From the NCBI GenBank assembly GCA_964398055.1, contig CAYNLK010000032.1, positions 1 to 64,000 of the forward strand: a stretch of DNA of 64,000 bases. Reading direction: 5' to 3'. Under the pieces are notes generated by a model, which made no database searches, had not been told where the DNA came from, and worked only from the letters and a program-made list of their open reading frames with translations. This stretch comes from CAYNLK01 sp964398055 (GTDB taxonomy: Bacteria > Chloroflexota > Anaerolineae > 4572-78 > J111). The position numbers were made by a program, and so were the translations under genes. This document shows, in pieces, positions 45,352 to 54,834 of this stretch (within the stretch, counting starts at the first letter, position 1; the number at the start of each line of letters is the position of its first letter).

Positions 45352-46404
45352 TCAAACGTATTCGGCAAACCAGGCCAGCGTATCCTGCCAGGCCTGGGTG
45401 GCTTGCTCTTCGTCATAGCGCTGGCCGGTATCGTTGTGGAAGGCGTGATTGACGCCCGGATAGACTTTCATCTGGTGGGTGATGCCGGCCTCGATCAGGG
45501 CCTGCTCCAGCGCATCCTTACCGGCATTGATCCGTTCATCCTCCTCCGCATAGACGCCAAAAACCGCGGCTTTGATGTTGGCAACCTGCTCCAGGTCGGG
45601 ACCCGGACCGTAGAAAGGCGTCGCCGCCTTGAGTTCCGGCAAAGCCGCGGCGCAGCGCCAGGTCACGCCGCCCCCAAAGCAGTAACCGGTCATGCCGATA
45701 CGGTCGCCGGCGACCCCGGTAAGGCTCTGCAGGTAGGCCAGACCGGCGGCAAAATCGCCCACGTGCCGTTCGGCGGGGACGCCGCTTAACAGACCCGGTA
45801 TCTGATCCGGGTCTTGAGTGGCAGTGCCGCCTTCGCGGGAGAGCAGGTCAATCGCCAGAGCCACGTAGCCCGCTTTGGCAAAGCGGCGGGCCACATCTTC
45901 AATGTGAGGGGTGAGGCCGCGGTTCTCGTGACAAACCATAATGGCCGGATAAACCCCCTCAGCCGCCGGCCGGGCCAGGTACGCCATAATTTCGTCGCCC
46001 TGGCTGGGGAAAGTTACCCGGCTGGAGTTGACGGCCGGATCACCCTCAGGTACGGACAAGGGGCTTTGCGCCCCCGGCACCGGCTCGAGTTGAGCCGCGG
46101 CGCTCTCTTCAGTTGGGGCCGGTGTGTCCGTTGGCTCTGCTGGGGGTGTGGTGGCTGTTGCTGTGGGCGCGGTAGTAGCCGTAGGCTCTGCCGGCGGCAA
46201 AGTGGGCGAAGGCATCGGTTCGCTCGCTGCCGGAAGTTCAGCCGGTGAACAGCCGAGCAGGCTCAGCGTGGAGGCCGTAGCGGCCATACTGCCGGTAATA
46301 AAGGCTACCCGCCGAATAAACTGGCGTCGACTCAACAGGCCTTCGCGATAATCGTCATAAAACTCCTCGACAAAATATTTCTGAAATGTATTCAACTCTT
46401 TCAT
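45352..46404 (-). CDS. Secreted dienelactone hydrolase-like alpha/beta hydrolase
   Basis: 350 residues. The N-terminus has a twin-arginine-like motif (SRRQFIRRVAF) and an exposed lipobox LLGC, then a Thr-Ala-Pro linker (50-105). The alpha/beta-hydrolase part (about 115-350) has the nucleophile Cys in GYCFGGG, Asp in YAEEDERIN and His in GVNHAFHND, as in dienelactone hydrolases. The GGGGGG site precedes the start by about 6 bases. It probably acts on esters of the cell envelope or medium. Confidence 0.9.
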   Translation of the reverse strand: MKELNTFQKYFVEEFYDDYREGLLSRRQFIRRVAFITGSMAATASTLSLLGCSPAELPAASEPMPSPTLPPAEPTATTAPTATATTPPAEPTDTPAPTEESAAAQLEPVPGAQSPLSVPEGDPAVNSSRVTFPSQGDEIMAYLARPAAEGVYPAIMVCHENRGLTPHIEDVARRFAKAGYVALAIDLLSREGGTATQDPDQIPGLLSGVPAERHVGDFAAGLAYLQSLTGVAGDRIGMTGYCFGGGVTWRCAAALPELKAATPFYGPGPDLEQVANIKAAVFGVYAEEDERINAGKDALEQALIEAGITHQMKVYPGVNHAFHNDTGQRYDEEQATQAWQDTLAWFAEYV

Positions 46405-46440
46405 AATGCCCCCCGTGCAATGATAATATTTTTTCCGAAC

Positions 46441-47625
46441 TCAGGTGCCGTCAGCGCCTTTGACGTGCTCGTCAAAGAACTGGATAGATCGCTGCATGGC
46501 CGTGGTAAAATTGACGGAGATGTTGTGGTTATCCCCGTCGTAAGTATACAGGTCAACCGGCTGGCCGGCTGCCTCCAGTTGCTCTTTCAAAGTTTCCGAA
46601 AACTCAACCGGCACCGAGCTATCGGCCGTGCCGTGGTGAAGCTGGATCGGCCCGGACAGGTCGCTTAGGTAAGAGTTGGGCGAGATCGAGGCCCAAAACG
46701 CCGGGTTGTCCTCGGGCGAACCGTAGATTTCCAACAGCTCCCGCCGCCAGCGTCCGCGCGGGTTGTTGGGATCCGGGGTCGGAAAGATATCGCTGCCCTC
46801 ATTATTGGCCCGGCGCCAGCGGGCCAGTAAATCCGGGTACGAGGCCACCACCCCGGCCCAGATGACCCCGGCTTTGATGTCGTCTGAGACCACCATCGAC
46901 CGCAAGGTGATGTGGCCGCCCATCGAGTGGCCCCACATGCCCATCCGGGCCGGGTCGGCCTGGGGAAACTGCTTGATGGCCGCCACCGCATTCAGCACGT
47001 CGATGGTATAGGCCGGGGAGCCGTAGCCGCCGGCGGCCTCCCCTTCGGAGTTGCCGTGGCCGCGGTAGTCGGAGCGAAAGACGATGTAGCCGTTGCGGGC
47101 AAAGCCGTCCACGTAAGCCACATACCGTTCAGTGGTGCGGTACTGAGCCGGGGGGATGTAGCCGTGATTGAAGATGATGACCGGCCAGCCGGTCGCCGGC
47201 TTTTCACCCTGCGGCACGGTCAGCAAGGCGTAGATTTTGAAGCCCTCCGACAGGTAGGAGGCGAGGTAACGGTCGTAGTTTGGGCCGGCTTCCAGGGTTT
47301 CTTCGATGGTGATCTCGCTGCCGGGATAACTTTGTTGGCGCATGGCCTCGATCATAAGCGGGTGCAGGGGGGTGGGCGTCGGCGTGGGAGTGGACGTGAC
47401 GGTAGCCGTAGGGGTGGCGGTTGGCGGGTCGGTCGGCGCCGGGGTGGGGGTGGCGGTAGATGTTGGCGTAGCCGGGGGAGGTTCAGCTTGTAGTTGCCGG
47501 AGAACGGTGGTGGGCGAGGGGGTATGGGTCGATTGGGTCGAGATGGCCGCCCTATTGGCGCAGGCAGATAGGATGATTAAGGTTGAGATACATAGGATAG
47601 AGTTGGTTGGGAATCTAAAAAACAC
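46441..47625 (-). CDS. Secreted alpha/beta hydrolase (S9-like), lipoprotein
   Basis: 394 residues. A short signal ends in the lipobox LSAC (about 19-22). A Thr-Pro-rich linker (35-88) precedes the hydrolase domain, with FNHGY oxyanion segment, nucleophile Ser in GHSMGG, Asp in HGTADSSVP and His in GDNHNI. The family includes acyl-peptide hydrolases and esterases. A 36-bp gap separates it from the dienelactone hydrolase-like gene, which is downstream on the same strand. Confidence 0.88.
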   Translation of the reverse strand: MFFRFPTNSILCISTLIILSACANRAAISTQSTHTPSPTTVLRQLQAEPPPATPTSTATPTPAPTDPPTATPTATVTSTPTPTPTPLHPLMIEAMRQQSYPGSEITIEETLEAGPNYDRYLASYLSEGFKIYALLTVPQGEKPATGWPVIIFNHGYIPPAQYRTTERYVAYVDGFARNGYIVFRSDYRGHGNSEGEAAGGYGSPAYTIDVLNAVAAIKQFPQADPARMGMWGHSMGGHITLRSMVVSDDIKAGVIWAGVVASYPDLLARWRRANNEGSDIFPTPDPNNPRGRWRRELLEIYGSPEDNPAFWASISPNSYLSDLSGPIQLHHGTADSSVPVEFSETLKEQLEAAGQPVDLYTYDGDNHNISVNFTTAMQRSIQFFDEHVKGADGT

Positions 47626-47630
47626 GCCAG

Positions 47631-47963
47631 TTATCCCCGTTCCGGTTCATCTTGGGCCACGATAACAAACTCAATTACTCTGAAGGAGTTTTCGGTTTGT
47701 TCTGCGCAAACCCTGCCGGGGTCAAGCAGCGACTTGTTTCGGCTGACAATCGATTCGGTGAACGGTACACCTTCCAGCCTGACCAGATTGAATTCAACGG
47801 GAACCTTGTAACTTTCGGCCACTTGAAGGTTGTCGCCAATGACCACCGGCGTGGTTGCCAGCGATGCGCCGGAGTCTACCAACGTGCTGAAAGCCTCAAC
47901 AGCTACGGCCCCAAAAACTACCAGGCTGATTAAAGCGATAACAACCACAAACGTTCTTGGCAT
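47631..47963 (-). CDS. Small membrane-anchored protein of unknown function
   Basis: 110 residues from ATG 47963, where AAGGGGGG stands 9 bases in front. One N-terminal helix (about 4-25) is followed by 85 soluble residues with one Cys (RVCAEQTE). Not recognised. It lies 5 bp upstream of the secreted hydrolase and may be cotranscribed. Confidence 0.6.
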   Translation of the reverse strand: MPRTFVVVIALISLVVFGAVAVEAFSTLVDSGASLATTPVVIGDNLQVAESYKVPVEFNLVRLEGVPFTESIVSRNKSLLDPGRVCAEQTENSFRVIEFVIVAQDEPERG

Positions 47964-48160
47964 CGTTGTTTCCCCCCTTCCATATATTTTTGCCAAAGTA
48001 TAATCTTGGACAAATTTGCCGAAAAAGTCAAAAAACCGTGGCCCGAGTCCGGCGCCTTTTTTTTGCCAATATGACTGTCACTTTATACCGCTCAGATGAG
48101 AAATTCCCATGAATAACCTGAGAAAAAGCTGAGAAATCGATGAAAAGGTCGGCCGGGCTA

Positions 48161-48189
48161 TAGACAAGGGTAGCAAGCCGGGCTATAAT
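48161..48189 (+). promoter_or_regulatory. Sigma70-type promoter for the two-component operon
   Basis: TAGACA (48161-48166) and TATAAT (48184-48189), spacer 17 bp. The sequence CCGGGCTATA occurs twice around it (48153 and 48178). The start codon lies only 17 bases after the -10, so the 5' leader is very short. Confidence 0.75.
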
Positions 48190-48206
48190 CTGCCAAAGGA
48201 GTTGTG

Positions 48207-48887
48207 ATGACCACCGTATTGGTTGTGGATGATGACCAGAAATTGCTCAAAATGGTGCGCCGAACCCTGGTTTACGAAGGGTTTCAGGTTTTCACCGCGA
48301 CCAACGGCAATGAGGCGCTGGCCCAGCTTCGAGCCACGGCGCCGGATTTGCTCATTCTTGATTGGCTGATGCCCGAATTGGACGGGTTAGAACTGCTGAC
48401 CCGTCTCCGCGAGGCTGACGATAACATCCCCGTATTGATGCTGACCGCCCGTGATGCGGTTGAGGACCGGGTTCAAGGGCTGAACCGGGGCGCAGATGAT
48501 TATCTGGTGAAACCATTTGCCCCTGCGGAACTCCTGGCCCGGCTGCAGGCTTTGCTACGCCGGGCCAGGCTGACCAGTCCCGAACCGCCGCTGGCTTTTC
48601 TGGACTTATACCTTAACCCGCTGACGCGCGCAACCCGTCGCGGAGATAGATACTTTGAACTGACCCCCAAAGAGTTTGAGCTTTTTCAGCTATTAATGCA
48701 GCATCCGCGCCAGGTTCTAACCCGTAATCGCATTTTAGAAGAAGTGTGGGGCTATGATTTTGGCGGCGAGGATAACATTCTGGAAGTATACATCGGTTAT
48801 ATCCGCCGGAAAACCGAGGCCGGCGGCGAACCTCGGTTGATTCAAACCGTGCGCGGCATCGGTTATATCTTACGGGAGGCCACCTGA
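48207..48887 (+). CDS. OmpR/PhoB-family response regulator
   Basis: 226 residues. Receiver (1-115, DDD at 8-10, phospho-acceptor Asp in LILDWLMPELDG, Lys in LVKPFAP) and winged-helix output (130-226, with FELTPKEFELFQLLMQHPRQVLTRNRILEEVWG). AAAGGA lies 6 bases before the ATG; a GTG one codon earlier is possible. The kinase follows at once, and the pair forms a classic two-component system. Confidence 0.97.
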   Translation: MTTVLVVDDDQKLLKMVRRTLVYEGFQVFTATNGNEALAQLRATAPDLLILDWLMPELDGLELLTRLREADDNIPVLMLTARDAVEDRVQGLNRGADDYLVKPFAPAELLARLQALLRRARLTSPEPPLAFLDLYLNPLTRATRRGDRYFELTPKEFELFQLLMQHPRQVLTRNRILEEVWGYDFGGEDNILEVYIGYIRRKTEAGGEPRLIQTVRGIGYILREAT

Positions 48888-48888
48888 C

Positions 48889-50292
48889 GTGTCGATCCGG
48901 CTGCGGCTAACCTTGCTATACAGTTTCATTCTGGCGCTGACGCTGATCGCTTTCAGCGGCATGCTCTATATGACCCAGGCCCGAACCGTGCTGAATGAGT
49001 CCAAAAGAGAATTGGCCAGGCGGGCAGACTGGTTTATCGAAAAAATCCCACCCGGCGGCTCTTTGGATGCGCTGCCGCAACTGCCGCGCACCAAGATCGG
49101 CACCTTTGGCCAGATCCGCACCGCGGCGGGCCAGGTGCTGGAGCGTACCCCCAACCTGGACGACTCGATCACCTTACCGCTCAGTGAGACCGGTTTGCAG
49201 GCCGTCCGGCGCGGCCAAACCTGGGTCGAAATCGACGCCATCGAGGCGGAGCGGTTATTGATCCATGCCCAGCCCCTGGCCTGGAGCCAGGGCGATACCC
49301 CCCTCATCCTTCAAATAGCAGTTTCATTGGCCGATCAGGATCAAAATCTGGCTACCCTGGGGCGGCTCTTGATCATCGGCAGCAGCCTGGCCGTGCTGGT
49401 CGCCTTTGGGATCGGTTGGCTGCTGGCCGGCCTGGCGTTGCGACCGATCAGCCGCCTCCGGCAGACAGCCCAGGCCATCGGCGAGGATCGGGACTTTAAC
49501 CGGCGGGTTGATTACACCGGTCCAAATGATGAAATCGGTCAACTGGCCACAACGTTCAATGATATGTTGACCCAGCTTCAGGCCGCTTATTTGCACGTTG
49601 AAGAAACCCTCCAGGCCCAGCAGCGCTTTGTGGCCGACGCCTCCCATGAGCTGCGCACCCCGCTGACCACGCTGCGCGGCAACATCGATCTGTTGCAGCG
49701 GCAACCGCCCGTCAAGGCCGAGGATCGGACCGATATCCTGCACGACATGGTTGATGAAACTGAACGGCTGATGCGCCTGGTTAATGAGCTGCTGGTGCTG
49801 GCCCGGGTGGACGCCGGCCGGCCGCTGAAGCAGGAACCGGTCCAGCTCAAGCCTCTGCTTGAGGATGTGTGCCAGCAGGCCAAACTCCTGGCCCCCCAAC
49901 GGGCGATCATCTGCCGGTCAGAACCCGCCACCACGATCATCGGTGATTATGATGCGCTCAAACAGGTGCTGCTGGTGTTGGTTGACAACGCCGTCAAGTA
50001 CACCCCACCTGAGACCACCGTAACGCTCAAAACCAAACCTGACAATGGCTATGTGGCCATCCAGGTCAGCGATGAGGGTCCCGGCATCGCCCCCGAGCAT
50101 TTGCCCCATCTGTTTGACCGTTTCTATCGCACCGACGCGACTCGAACCAACCCGGGCACCGGTTTGGGTCTGGCGATTGCCGAAGAGTTGACCAAAGCCC
50201 AAAACGGCTCGATTGCGGTGGAAAGTCAGCTTGGGCGGGGCAGCACCTTTACCCTCACCTTCCCCAAATGGGACGGTGAAGCAGCCGCTTAA
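48889..50292 (+). CDS. Sensor histidine kinase
   Basis: 467 residues from GTG 48889, one base after the regulator stop. TM helix (about 8-30), extracytoplasmic sensor (31-160), TM (161-185), HAMP (186-240), HisKA with SHELRTPLTTLRGNID, and HATPase (LVDNAVKYT, DEGPGIAPE, GTGLGLAI). It should phosphorylate the regulator at 48207. The stimulus is unknown. Confidence 0.96.
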   Translation: MSIRLRLTLLYSFILALTLIAFSGMLYMTQARTVLNESKRELARRADWFIEKIPPGGSLDALPQLPRTKIGTFGQIRTAAGQVLERTPNLDDSITLPLSETGLQAVRRGQTWVEIDAIEAERLLIHAQPLAWSQGDTPLILQIAVSLADQDQNLATLGRLLIIGSSLAVLVAFGIGWLLAGLALRPISRLRQTAQAIGEDRDFNRRVDYTGPNDEIGQLATTFNDMLTQLQAAYLHVEETLQAQQRFVADASHELRTPLTTLRGNIDLLQRQPPVKAEDRTDILHDMVDETERLMRLVNELLVLARVDAGRPLKQEPVQLKPLLEDVCQQAKLLAPQRAIICRSEPATTIIGDYDALKQVLLVLVDNAVKYTPPETTVTLKTKPDNGYVAIQVSDEGPGIAPEHLPHLFDRFYRTDATRTNPGTGLGLAIAEELTKAQNGSIAVESQLGRGSTFTLTFPKWDGEAAA

Positions 50293-50298
50293 TCAACA

Positions 50299-51222
50299 AT
50301 GAAATTGGCCCCTGCGTTCGATGTTATTGGCCTTGGCGTCGCGACGGTAGATATCCTCAGCCTGGTTGACCATTTTCCGGCCCAAGAGGAAGTGCAGCAG
50401 GCCCTGGAGGTTACGCTACAAGGCGGTGGGCCGGTCGCCACAGCCCTGGTTGCTCTGGCCAGACTGGGCGGTCGAGCGGCGATGATCGATGTCATCGGCG
50501 CTGATTGGCGAGGCGACCTGATCGTCAGTGAATTCGAGCAGGCCGGCGTTTGCACCGACTATTTACAGCGAGTAACGGGCGCGGCCTCGGCCACCTCATC
50601 GATTCTGGTCCGGCAGCGCGACGGCGCCCGTTCGATCATCTTCTATCCGAGTACGGCGCCGGAGGTATCCCCCTCGGCCATCTCACCCGAGCTGGTCGCC
50701 TCGACCAAAATTTTGCACATCAACGGCCGCCACTGGCTGGCCTGTTTGCACGCCGGCCGGTTGGCCCGCCAGCACGGGGTAAAAGTCTCCTTTGACGGGG
50801 GCGCCCACCGCTACAACCCGGAGATCAGCCAGTTGGTCCGCTTGACCGACATCTGCATTGTCGCCCGCGACTTTGCCCGCCAGTACACTGGCCTGGCTGA
50901 GATCGAACCGGCCGCGGCCCGGCTGCTGGCCGAAGGGCCGGAACTGGTCGTCATCACCGACGGGGTGCAGGGTAGTTGGGTTTACCCGCGGGGCGGGCCA
51001 GCCTTTCACCAGCCGGCCTTCCGGCTGCCCCACGTCGTCGATACGACCGGCTGCGGCGATAGCTACCACGGCGCTTTTTTGTTCGGGCTGGCGCGGGGCT
51101 ATGCGTTGCAGGATACCGCCGCTCTGGCCAGCGCCATAGCAGCCCTCAATGCCCAGCGGCTCGGCGGGCGGGGCGGGTTGCCCACCCTGGCCGAGGTCAC
51201 CGAGTTTTTGACCAACTCGTAA
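50299..51222 (+). CDS. PfkB-family sugar kinase
   Basis: 307 residues. The N-terminal GLGVATVDIL and QGGGPVATALVALARLG regions and the C-terminal ATP/anion-hole motif DTTGCGDSYHGAFLFG (catalytic Asp) define a PfkB kinase. The DTTGCGD form, with Cys in place of the usual Ala, is found in some ketohexokinase- and sulfofructose-kinase-like members. It follows the two-component kinase by 6 bp and may be read through. The sugar is not known. Confidence 0.9.
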   Translation: MKLAPAFDVIGLGVATVDILSLVDHFPAQEEVQQALEVTLQGGGPVATALVALARLGGRAAMIDVIGADWRGDLIVSEFEQAGVCTDYLQRVTGAASATSSILVRQRDGARSIIFYPSTAPEVSPSAISPELVASTKILHINGRHWLACLHAGRLARQHGVKVSFDGGAHRYNPEISQLVRLTDICIVARDFARQYTGLAEIEPAAARLLAEGPELVVITDGVQGSWVYPRGGPAFHQPAFRLPHVVDTTGCGDSYHGAFLFGLARGYALQDTAALASAIAALNAQRLGGRGGLPTLAEVTEFLTNS

Positions 51223-51438
51223 GTGGTTATTGTTTCGAAGGCAACCACGAGATAGAAATGAAAAAGTTGATACAGTCATTTTAGTAGATACCCAATTCCT
51301 ACTACGAATTTCCGGTATAAACCTAATCAACCAACTATCCATCCATCCACCCCCTATTCTCTTGCCACATCAGCCACAATCGCATAAGATACAGCCTGCA
51401 AATCCTTACAAATTTCACAACAAAGGAGTTATTTCATT

Positions 51439-52464
51439 ATGGCTCAACGAATGGCCCTGTATATGCAGGACAAACATCCCATTGCCTATGAGTTAGAAAT
51501 TGCCAAATATGCCGAGGAGCGCGGCTTTTCGGAAATCTGGCAGGCCGATACCCGGCTGGCCCGTGACTGTGTGGTCATGATGAGCGCCTTTTTGACCCAG
51601 ACCAAAAGGCTACGCCTGGGATCCGGCGTTTTGCCCATCTGGACCCGCAACCCGGCAGTGATTGCCGCTACCTGGAGCACCATGTGGGAATTGGCCGGCA
51701 AAACCGCCGACGGCCGCAGCCGGGTGATGCTTGGCCTGGGGGCCTGGTGGGAACCGATTGCCGGCCGGGTCGGGGTCAAGCGGGAACGGCCGCTGGCGGC
51801 CATGCGGGAGCATATCGAGGTGCTGCGCCAGCTATTCTCGATGGAGGAAGTTACCTACCAGGGCGACTTTGTCTACCTGGACCGGGTCAGGCTGGACGTG
51901 GCTTACGGCGATACCTCGCCCCGGGACATTCCGCTCTACATTGGGGCCACTGGCGACAAAATGCTGGAAATGGCCGGCGAAATCTGCGATGGCGTAGTGC
52001 TGAATTACGTGGTTTCGGTCGATTACATCAAGCGAGCGGTCAGTCTGGTAGAGCAGGGGGCCAAAAAAGCCGGCAAAACGCTCGCCGACGTGGACCGGCC
52101 TGAACTGCTGGTCTGCTGCCTGTCGGACAAAGATCCGGCCGCGGCCATGGCCGAAGGCAAAAAGCTGGTAGCCTACTACCTGGCCACCGAGCCTCACATT
52201 ATGAAGGCCAGCAATGTGGATGAAGAGCTGCTGGCCAAAGTCCAGTCGATTATGAGCTGGCCGGCCACGGAAGAGGATTACATCAAGGCCAGTAAAGTCA
52301 TCCCCGATGACGTGGTCCGCAGCCTGATGGCCGTGGGCACCACGGCCGAGTGCCAGGCCAAGGTGGCCGAGTATATCAAAGCCGGGGTCACCTGCCCCAT
52401 CCTCTACCCGATGATGGACGACATCAGGCCGGTTGTCGATGCTTTTGCGGACTGGGAGCCGTAA
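51439..52464 (+). CDS. LLM-class flavin-dependent oxidoreductase
   Basis: 341 residues. A luciferase-like TIM barrel with SEIWQADTRLARDC, RLRLGSGVLPIWTRNP (about 55-70), GLGAWWEP and PLYIGATGDKMLEMAGEICDGVVLN. Members use F420 or FMN; the pattern resembles F420-dependent methylene-H4MPT reductase-like enzymes but the cofactor cannot be decided here. AAAGGAG lies 10 bases before the ATG. Its end overlaps the convergent MFS gene by 41 bp. Confidence 0.9.
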   Translation: MAQRMALYMQDKHPIAYELEIAKYAEERGFSEIWQADTRLARDCVVMMSAFLTQTKRLRLGSGVLPIWTRNPAVIAATWSTMWELAGKTADGRSRVMLGLGAWWEPIAGRVGVKRERPLAAMREHIEVLRQLFSMEEVTYQGDFVYLDRVRLDVAYGDTSPRDIPLYIGATGDKMLEMAGEICDGVVLNYVVSVDYIKRAVSLVEQGAKKAGKTLADVDRPELLVCCLSDKDPAAAMAEGKKLVAYYLATEPHIMKASNVDEELLAKVQSIMSWPATEEDYIKASKVIPDDVVRSLMAVGTTAECQAKVAEYIKAGVTCPILYPMMDDIRPVVDAFADWEP

Positions 52465-53761
52465 TCCGGCTGCGGCGAATGGCCGGACTGGCCAGGGCGT
52501 ACAAAGCCGTGCCCAGATAAAGCAGGCCGGCCAGAAAATAGACCCACCGAATCGGAAGCTGGTCGGCCAGCCAGGCAAAGGCCAGGCCGGCCAGCATAAA
52601 ATTCAGGTTGGCCAGCATGGAGCGGGTCGCAAAAATCCGGCCCAACATGTCGGCGCTCACCGAGGCTTGCAGCAGCGAGTCCTGGGCCACATCACGCATG
52701 GCCGAAGGGGGACCAAACAGGAGCGCCAGGATGACGGTCAGGGCCAGAGTGGGGCTAAAGGCATAGGCTATCGTCATCAGGCTGAAAAGAAAAGCATTCC
52801 AAATGATGATCTGGCCGGGCCGGCGGGCCATCTGGCCGGCAAGCACGGCCGCGATAGTAGCGCCCAGCAACTGGCCGCCGTAAAAGGCAGCATTCTGGTA
52901 GCCCCATCCTTCCGGGCCGGCGGCCAGGGCCTGCTGGGTAAAAACAAGCATCAGCGGCGCGGTCCAAATCCCGTGAGGGATGTGCTCGAACACCTCCAGT
53001 GTGACCAGCGGCCGGGCCAGGGCATGATCACGCAGATAGACCAGGCCAGCCAGCACATCCCGGCCCAGCGAGACGTGGCGGAAAGGCAGCGACGCGTCGG
53101 CGGTACGTTTGGGTACGGTCAACAACGCGACGGAGCCGGCGGCAATCAGAAAACCGACCAGATTCAGCAGCACCAGGGTTTGAAAACCAAGCTTGAGAAT
53201 CAGCAGGCCGCCCAAGGCATAGCCGGCCGCCAGGGCCGCCTGCTTGGTGCTCATCATCAGGCTGTTGGCCCGCACCAACTGTTCATTGGCAACAATCGAG
53301 GGCAAGATGGCAATGCGGGCCGGTTCATAAAACGCGCCGGCTACGGCCAGGCCGGCCACCACCACATAAATTCCCACCACTTGAACGATTTGCCCTTGCA
53401 CAAACAGGAGCAGCAGGCCCACCAGCCCGGCCCGCAGCAGATTTGTTGCCATCAAGACCCGTTGGCGCGGATAGCGGTCGACCAGCACCCCAGCGAAGGG
53501 ACCCAGCAGAAAGGGCGGCAGGGTTTTGGCAACCATCACCCCGGCAGTTTGCAGGGCCGAGCCGGTCTGGGCAAAGATGACCACCATCACCCCGACGTCA
53601 TAGAGCACATCGGCCAGCGTAGTGACGACCTGAGCCAACCACAGCAGGCTAAAGTTACGATTTTGGGCCAGTGAGGTAGTTATGAGCAATTCCTCAAGCT
53701 TAAACTTGGGCAAGCTTAACACAGATTCCGGCTTTGGCAAAGCCCTGAATTCATTGTTCAT
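52424..53761 (-). CDS. MFS transporter, Bcr/TetV-like
   Basis: 445 residues with about twelve helices. The motif FAGVLVDRYPRQRVLMATN (loop 2-3) and DVAQDSLLQASVSADMLGRIFATRSM fit the DHA3-type (MefA-like) exporters. The start is uncertain because the ATG at 53761 lies in tandem-repeat DNA without a ribosome site; the family's first helix begins near residue 35, so a later non-ATG start is possible. The C-terminus overlaps the LLM gene on the other strand. Confidence 0.9.
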   Translation of the reverse strand: MNNEFRALPKPESVLSLPKFKLEELLITTSLAQNRNFSLLWLAQVVTTLADVLYDVGVMVVIFAQTGSALQTAGVMVAKTLPPFLLGPFAGVLVDRYPRQRVLMATNLLRAGLVGLLLLFVQGQIVQVVGIYVVVAGLAVAGAFYEPARIAILPSIVANEQLVRANSLMMSTKQAALAAGYALGGLLILKLGFQTLVLLNLVGFLIAAGSVALLTVPKRTADASLPFRHVSLGRDVLAGLVYLRDHALARPLVTLEVFEHIPHGIWTAPLMLVFTQQALAAGPEGWGYQNAAFYGGQLLGATIAAVLAGQMARRPGQIIIWNAFLFSLMTIAYAFSPTLALTVILALLFGPPSAMRDVAQDSLLQASVSADMLGRIFATRSMLANLNFMLAGLAFAWLADQLPIRWVYFLAGLLYLGTALYALASPAIRRSRITAPSPQKHRQPA

Positions 53762-53784
53762 TATTCATTGCTCATTGTTCATTT
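53749..53784. repeat. TTCATTG-type short tandem repeats
   Basis: Five units of the form TTCATTG/TTCATTA lie between the divergent MFS and PfkB genes. They resemble the repeats at 40301-40434. Confidence 0.8.
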
Positions 53785-53803
53785 CCCGGAGAGGAGCACC
53801 CCA

Positions 53804-54736
53804 ATGACCAGACCGATCATCACCGTGGTGGGTAGTTTTGCCGTCGGTATGACCATCCGCACCAGCCACATGCCGGTTTTTGGCGAAACGCTGCGCGGTT
53901 CCGATTTCGATATGGGCCCCGGCGGCAAAGGTTCAAACCAGGCCGTGGCCGCAGCCCGGTTGGGGGCCGACGCCTACTTTGCCGGCCTCATCGGCCACGA
54001 CAAGCTGGCCGAAATCGCGGTGGAACTGTACGCTGCTGAAGGGGTCAACACCGCCTACCTGCGCCGGACCTCGGCCAAAGCCACCGGAGTTGGTTTCATC
54101 ATCCTCAATCACGCCGGCGACAACGGCATCATCCTCGATATGGCCGCCAATACCTTGATGGACGCTGCCTTCGTGGACGAAGTCGAGCCGCAGTTGGCCC
54201 GCAGCGATATCGTGTTATCGGTGCTGGAGATTCCGGTGGAGGCTGCGGCCCGGGCGATGGAATTGGGCCGCCAGCACGGCGTTCGCACCTTGCTGAATCC
54301 GGCCCCGGCGGCCCCGCTCGACCCAACCATCCTGCAAAACGTGGATATCTTGACCCCCAACGAGACCGAACTGCGGATTTTGCTCGGCCTGCGCCCCGAC
54401 GATCCCACACCGACCCGGCAACTGGCCGCGCAACTACAAACCCGCGGCGTCCAAACCATCGTGGTGACTCGAGGGGAGCAAGGGGCCTTGATTTTGACCG
54501 ATGATACGGTGATTGAAGTGCCTGGCGTCAAAGTCGAGGTGGTCGATACGACCGGGGCCGGGGATGCTTTCAATGCGGCCCTGGCCGTGGCCCTGGCCGA
54601 GGGGCAGACACTGGAGGCCGCGGTCAAATTTGCCAACTGCGCCGGCGCCCTGGCCTGCGCCAAACTCGGCGTCATCCCGGCCCTGGCGTTTCGCGAGGAG
54701 GTCGAACGGTTGTATATGGAAAATTCTTTCCGTTGA
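53804..54736 (+). CDS. Ribokinase-like PfkB kinase
   Basis: 310 residues from ATG 53804, where GGAGAGGAG lies in front; the track's earlier Met is inside repeats. The sequence has VGSFAVGMT, the MGPGGKGSNQAVAAARLG motif of ribokinases, NPAPAAPLD, LTPNETE and the C-terminal DTTGAGDAFNAALAVAL with the catalytic Asp. The first half fits ribokinase/2-dehydro-sugar kinases. No sugar transporter is near. Confidence 0.93.
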   Translation: MTRPIITVVGSFAVGMTIRTSHMPVFGETLRGSDFDMGPGGKGSNQAVAAARLGADAYFAGLIGHDKLAEIAVELYAAEGVNTAYLRRTSAKATGVGFIILNHAGDNGIILDMAANTLMDAAFVDEVEPQLARSDIVLSVLEIPVEAAARAMELGRQHGVRTLLNPAPAAPLDPTILQNVDILTPNETELRILLGLRPDDPTPTRQLAAQLQTRGVQTIVVTRGEQGALILTDDTVIEVPGVKVEVVDTTGAGDAFNAALAVALAEGQTLEAAVKFANCAGALACAKLGVIPALAFREEVERLYMENSFR

Positions 54737-54834
54737 CAACTTACGAATGGAAAACCACCGCTGCTTGACGGAGGCGCAGCGCCGGGATTGTGGGCAAAAT
54801 CAACTTTGCTTTTGCTCAACTTTCTCGCCAGTAG

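Noticed and set aside
52433..53674. 413-residue plus-strand frame opposite the MFS gene
   Set aside because: Rich in Gln, Gly and His as expected for the complement of a hydrophobic protein; no start site or domain.
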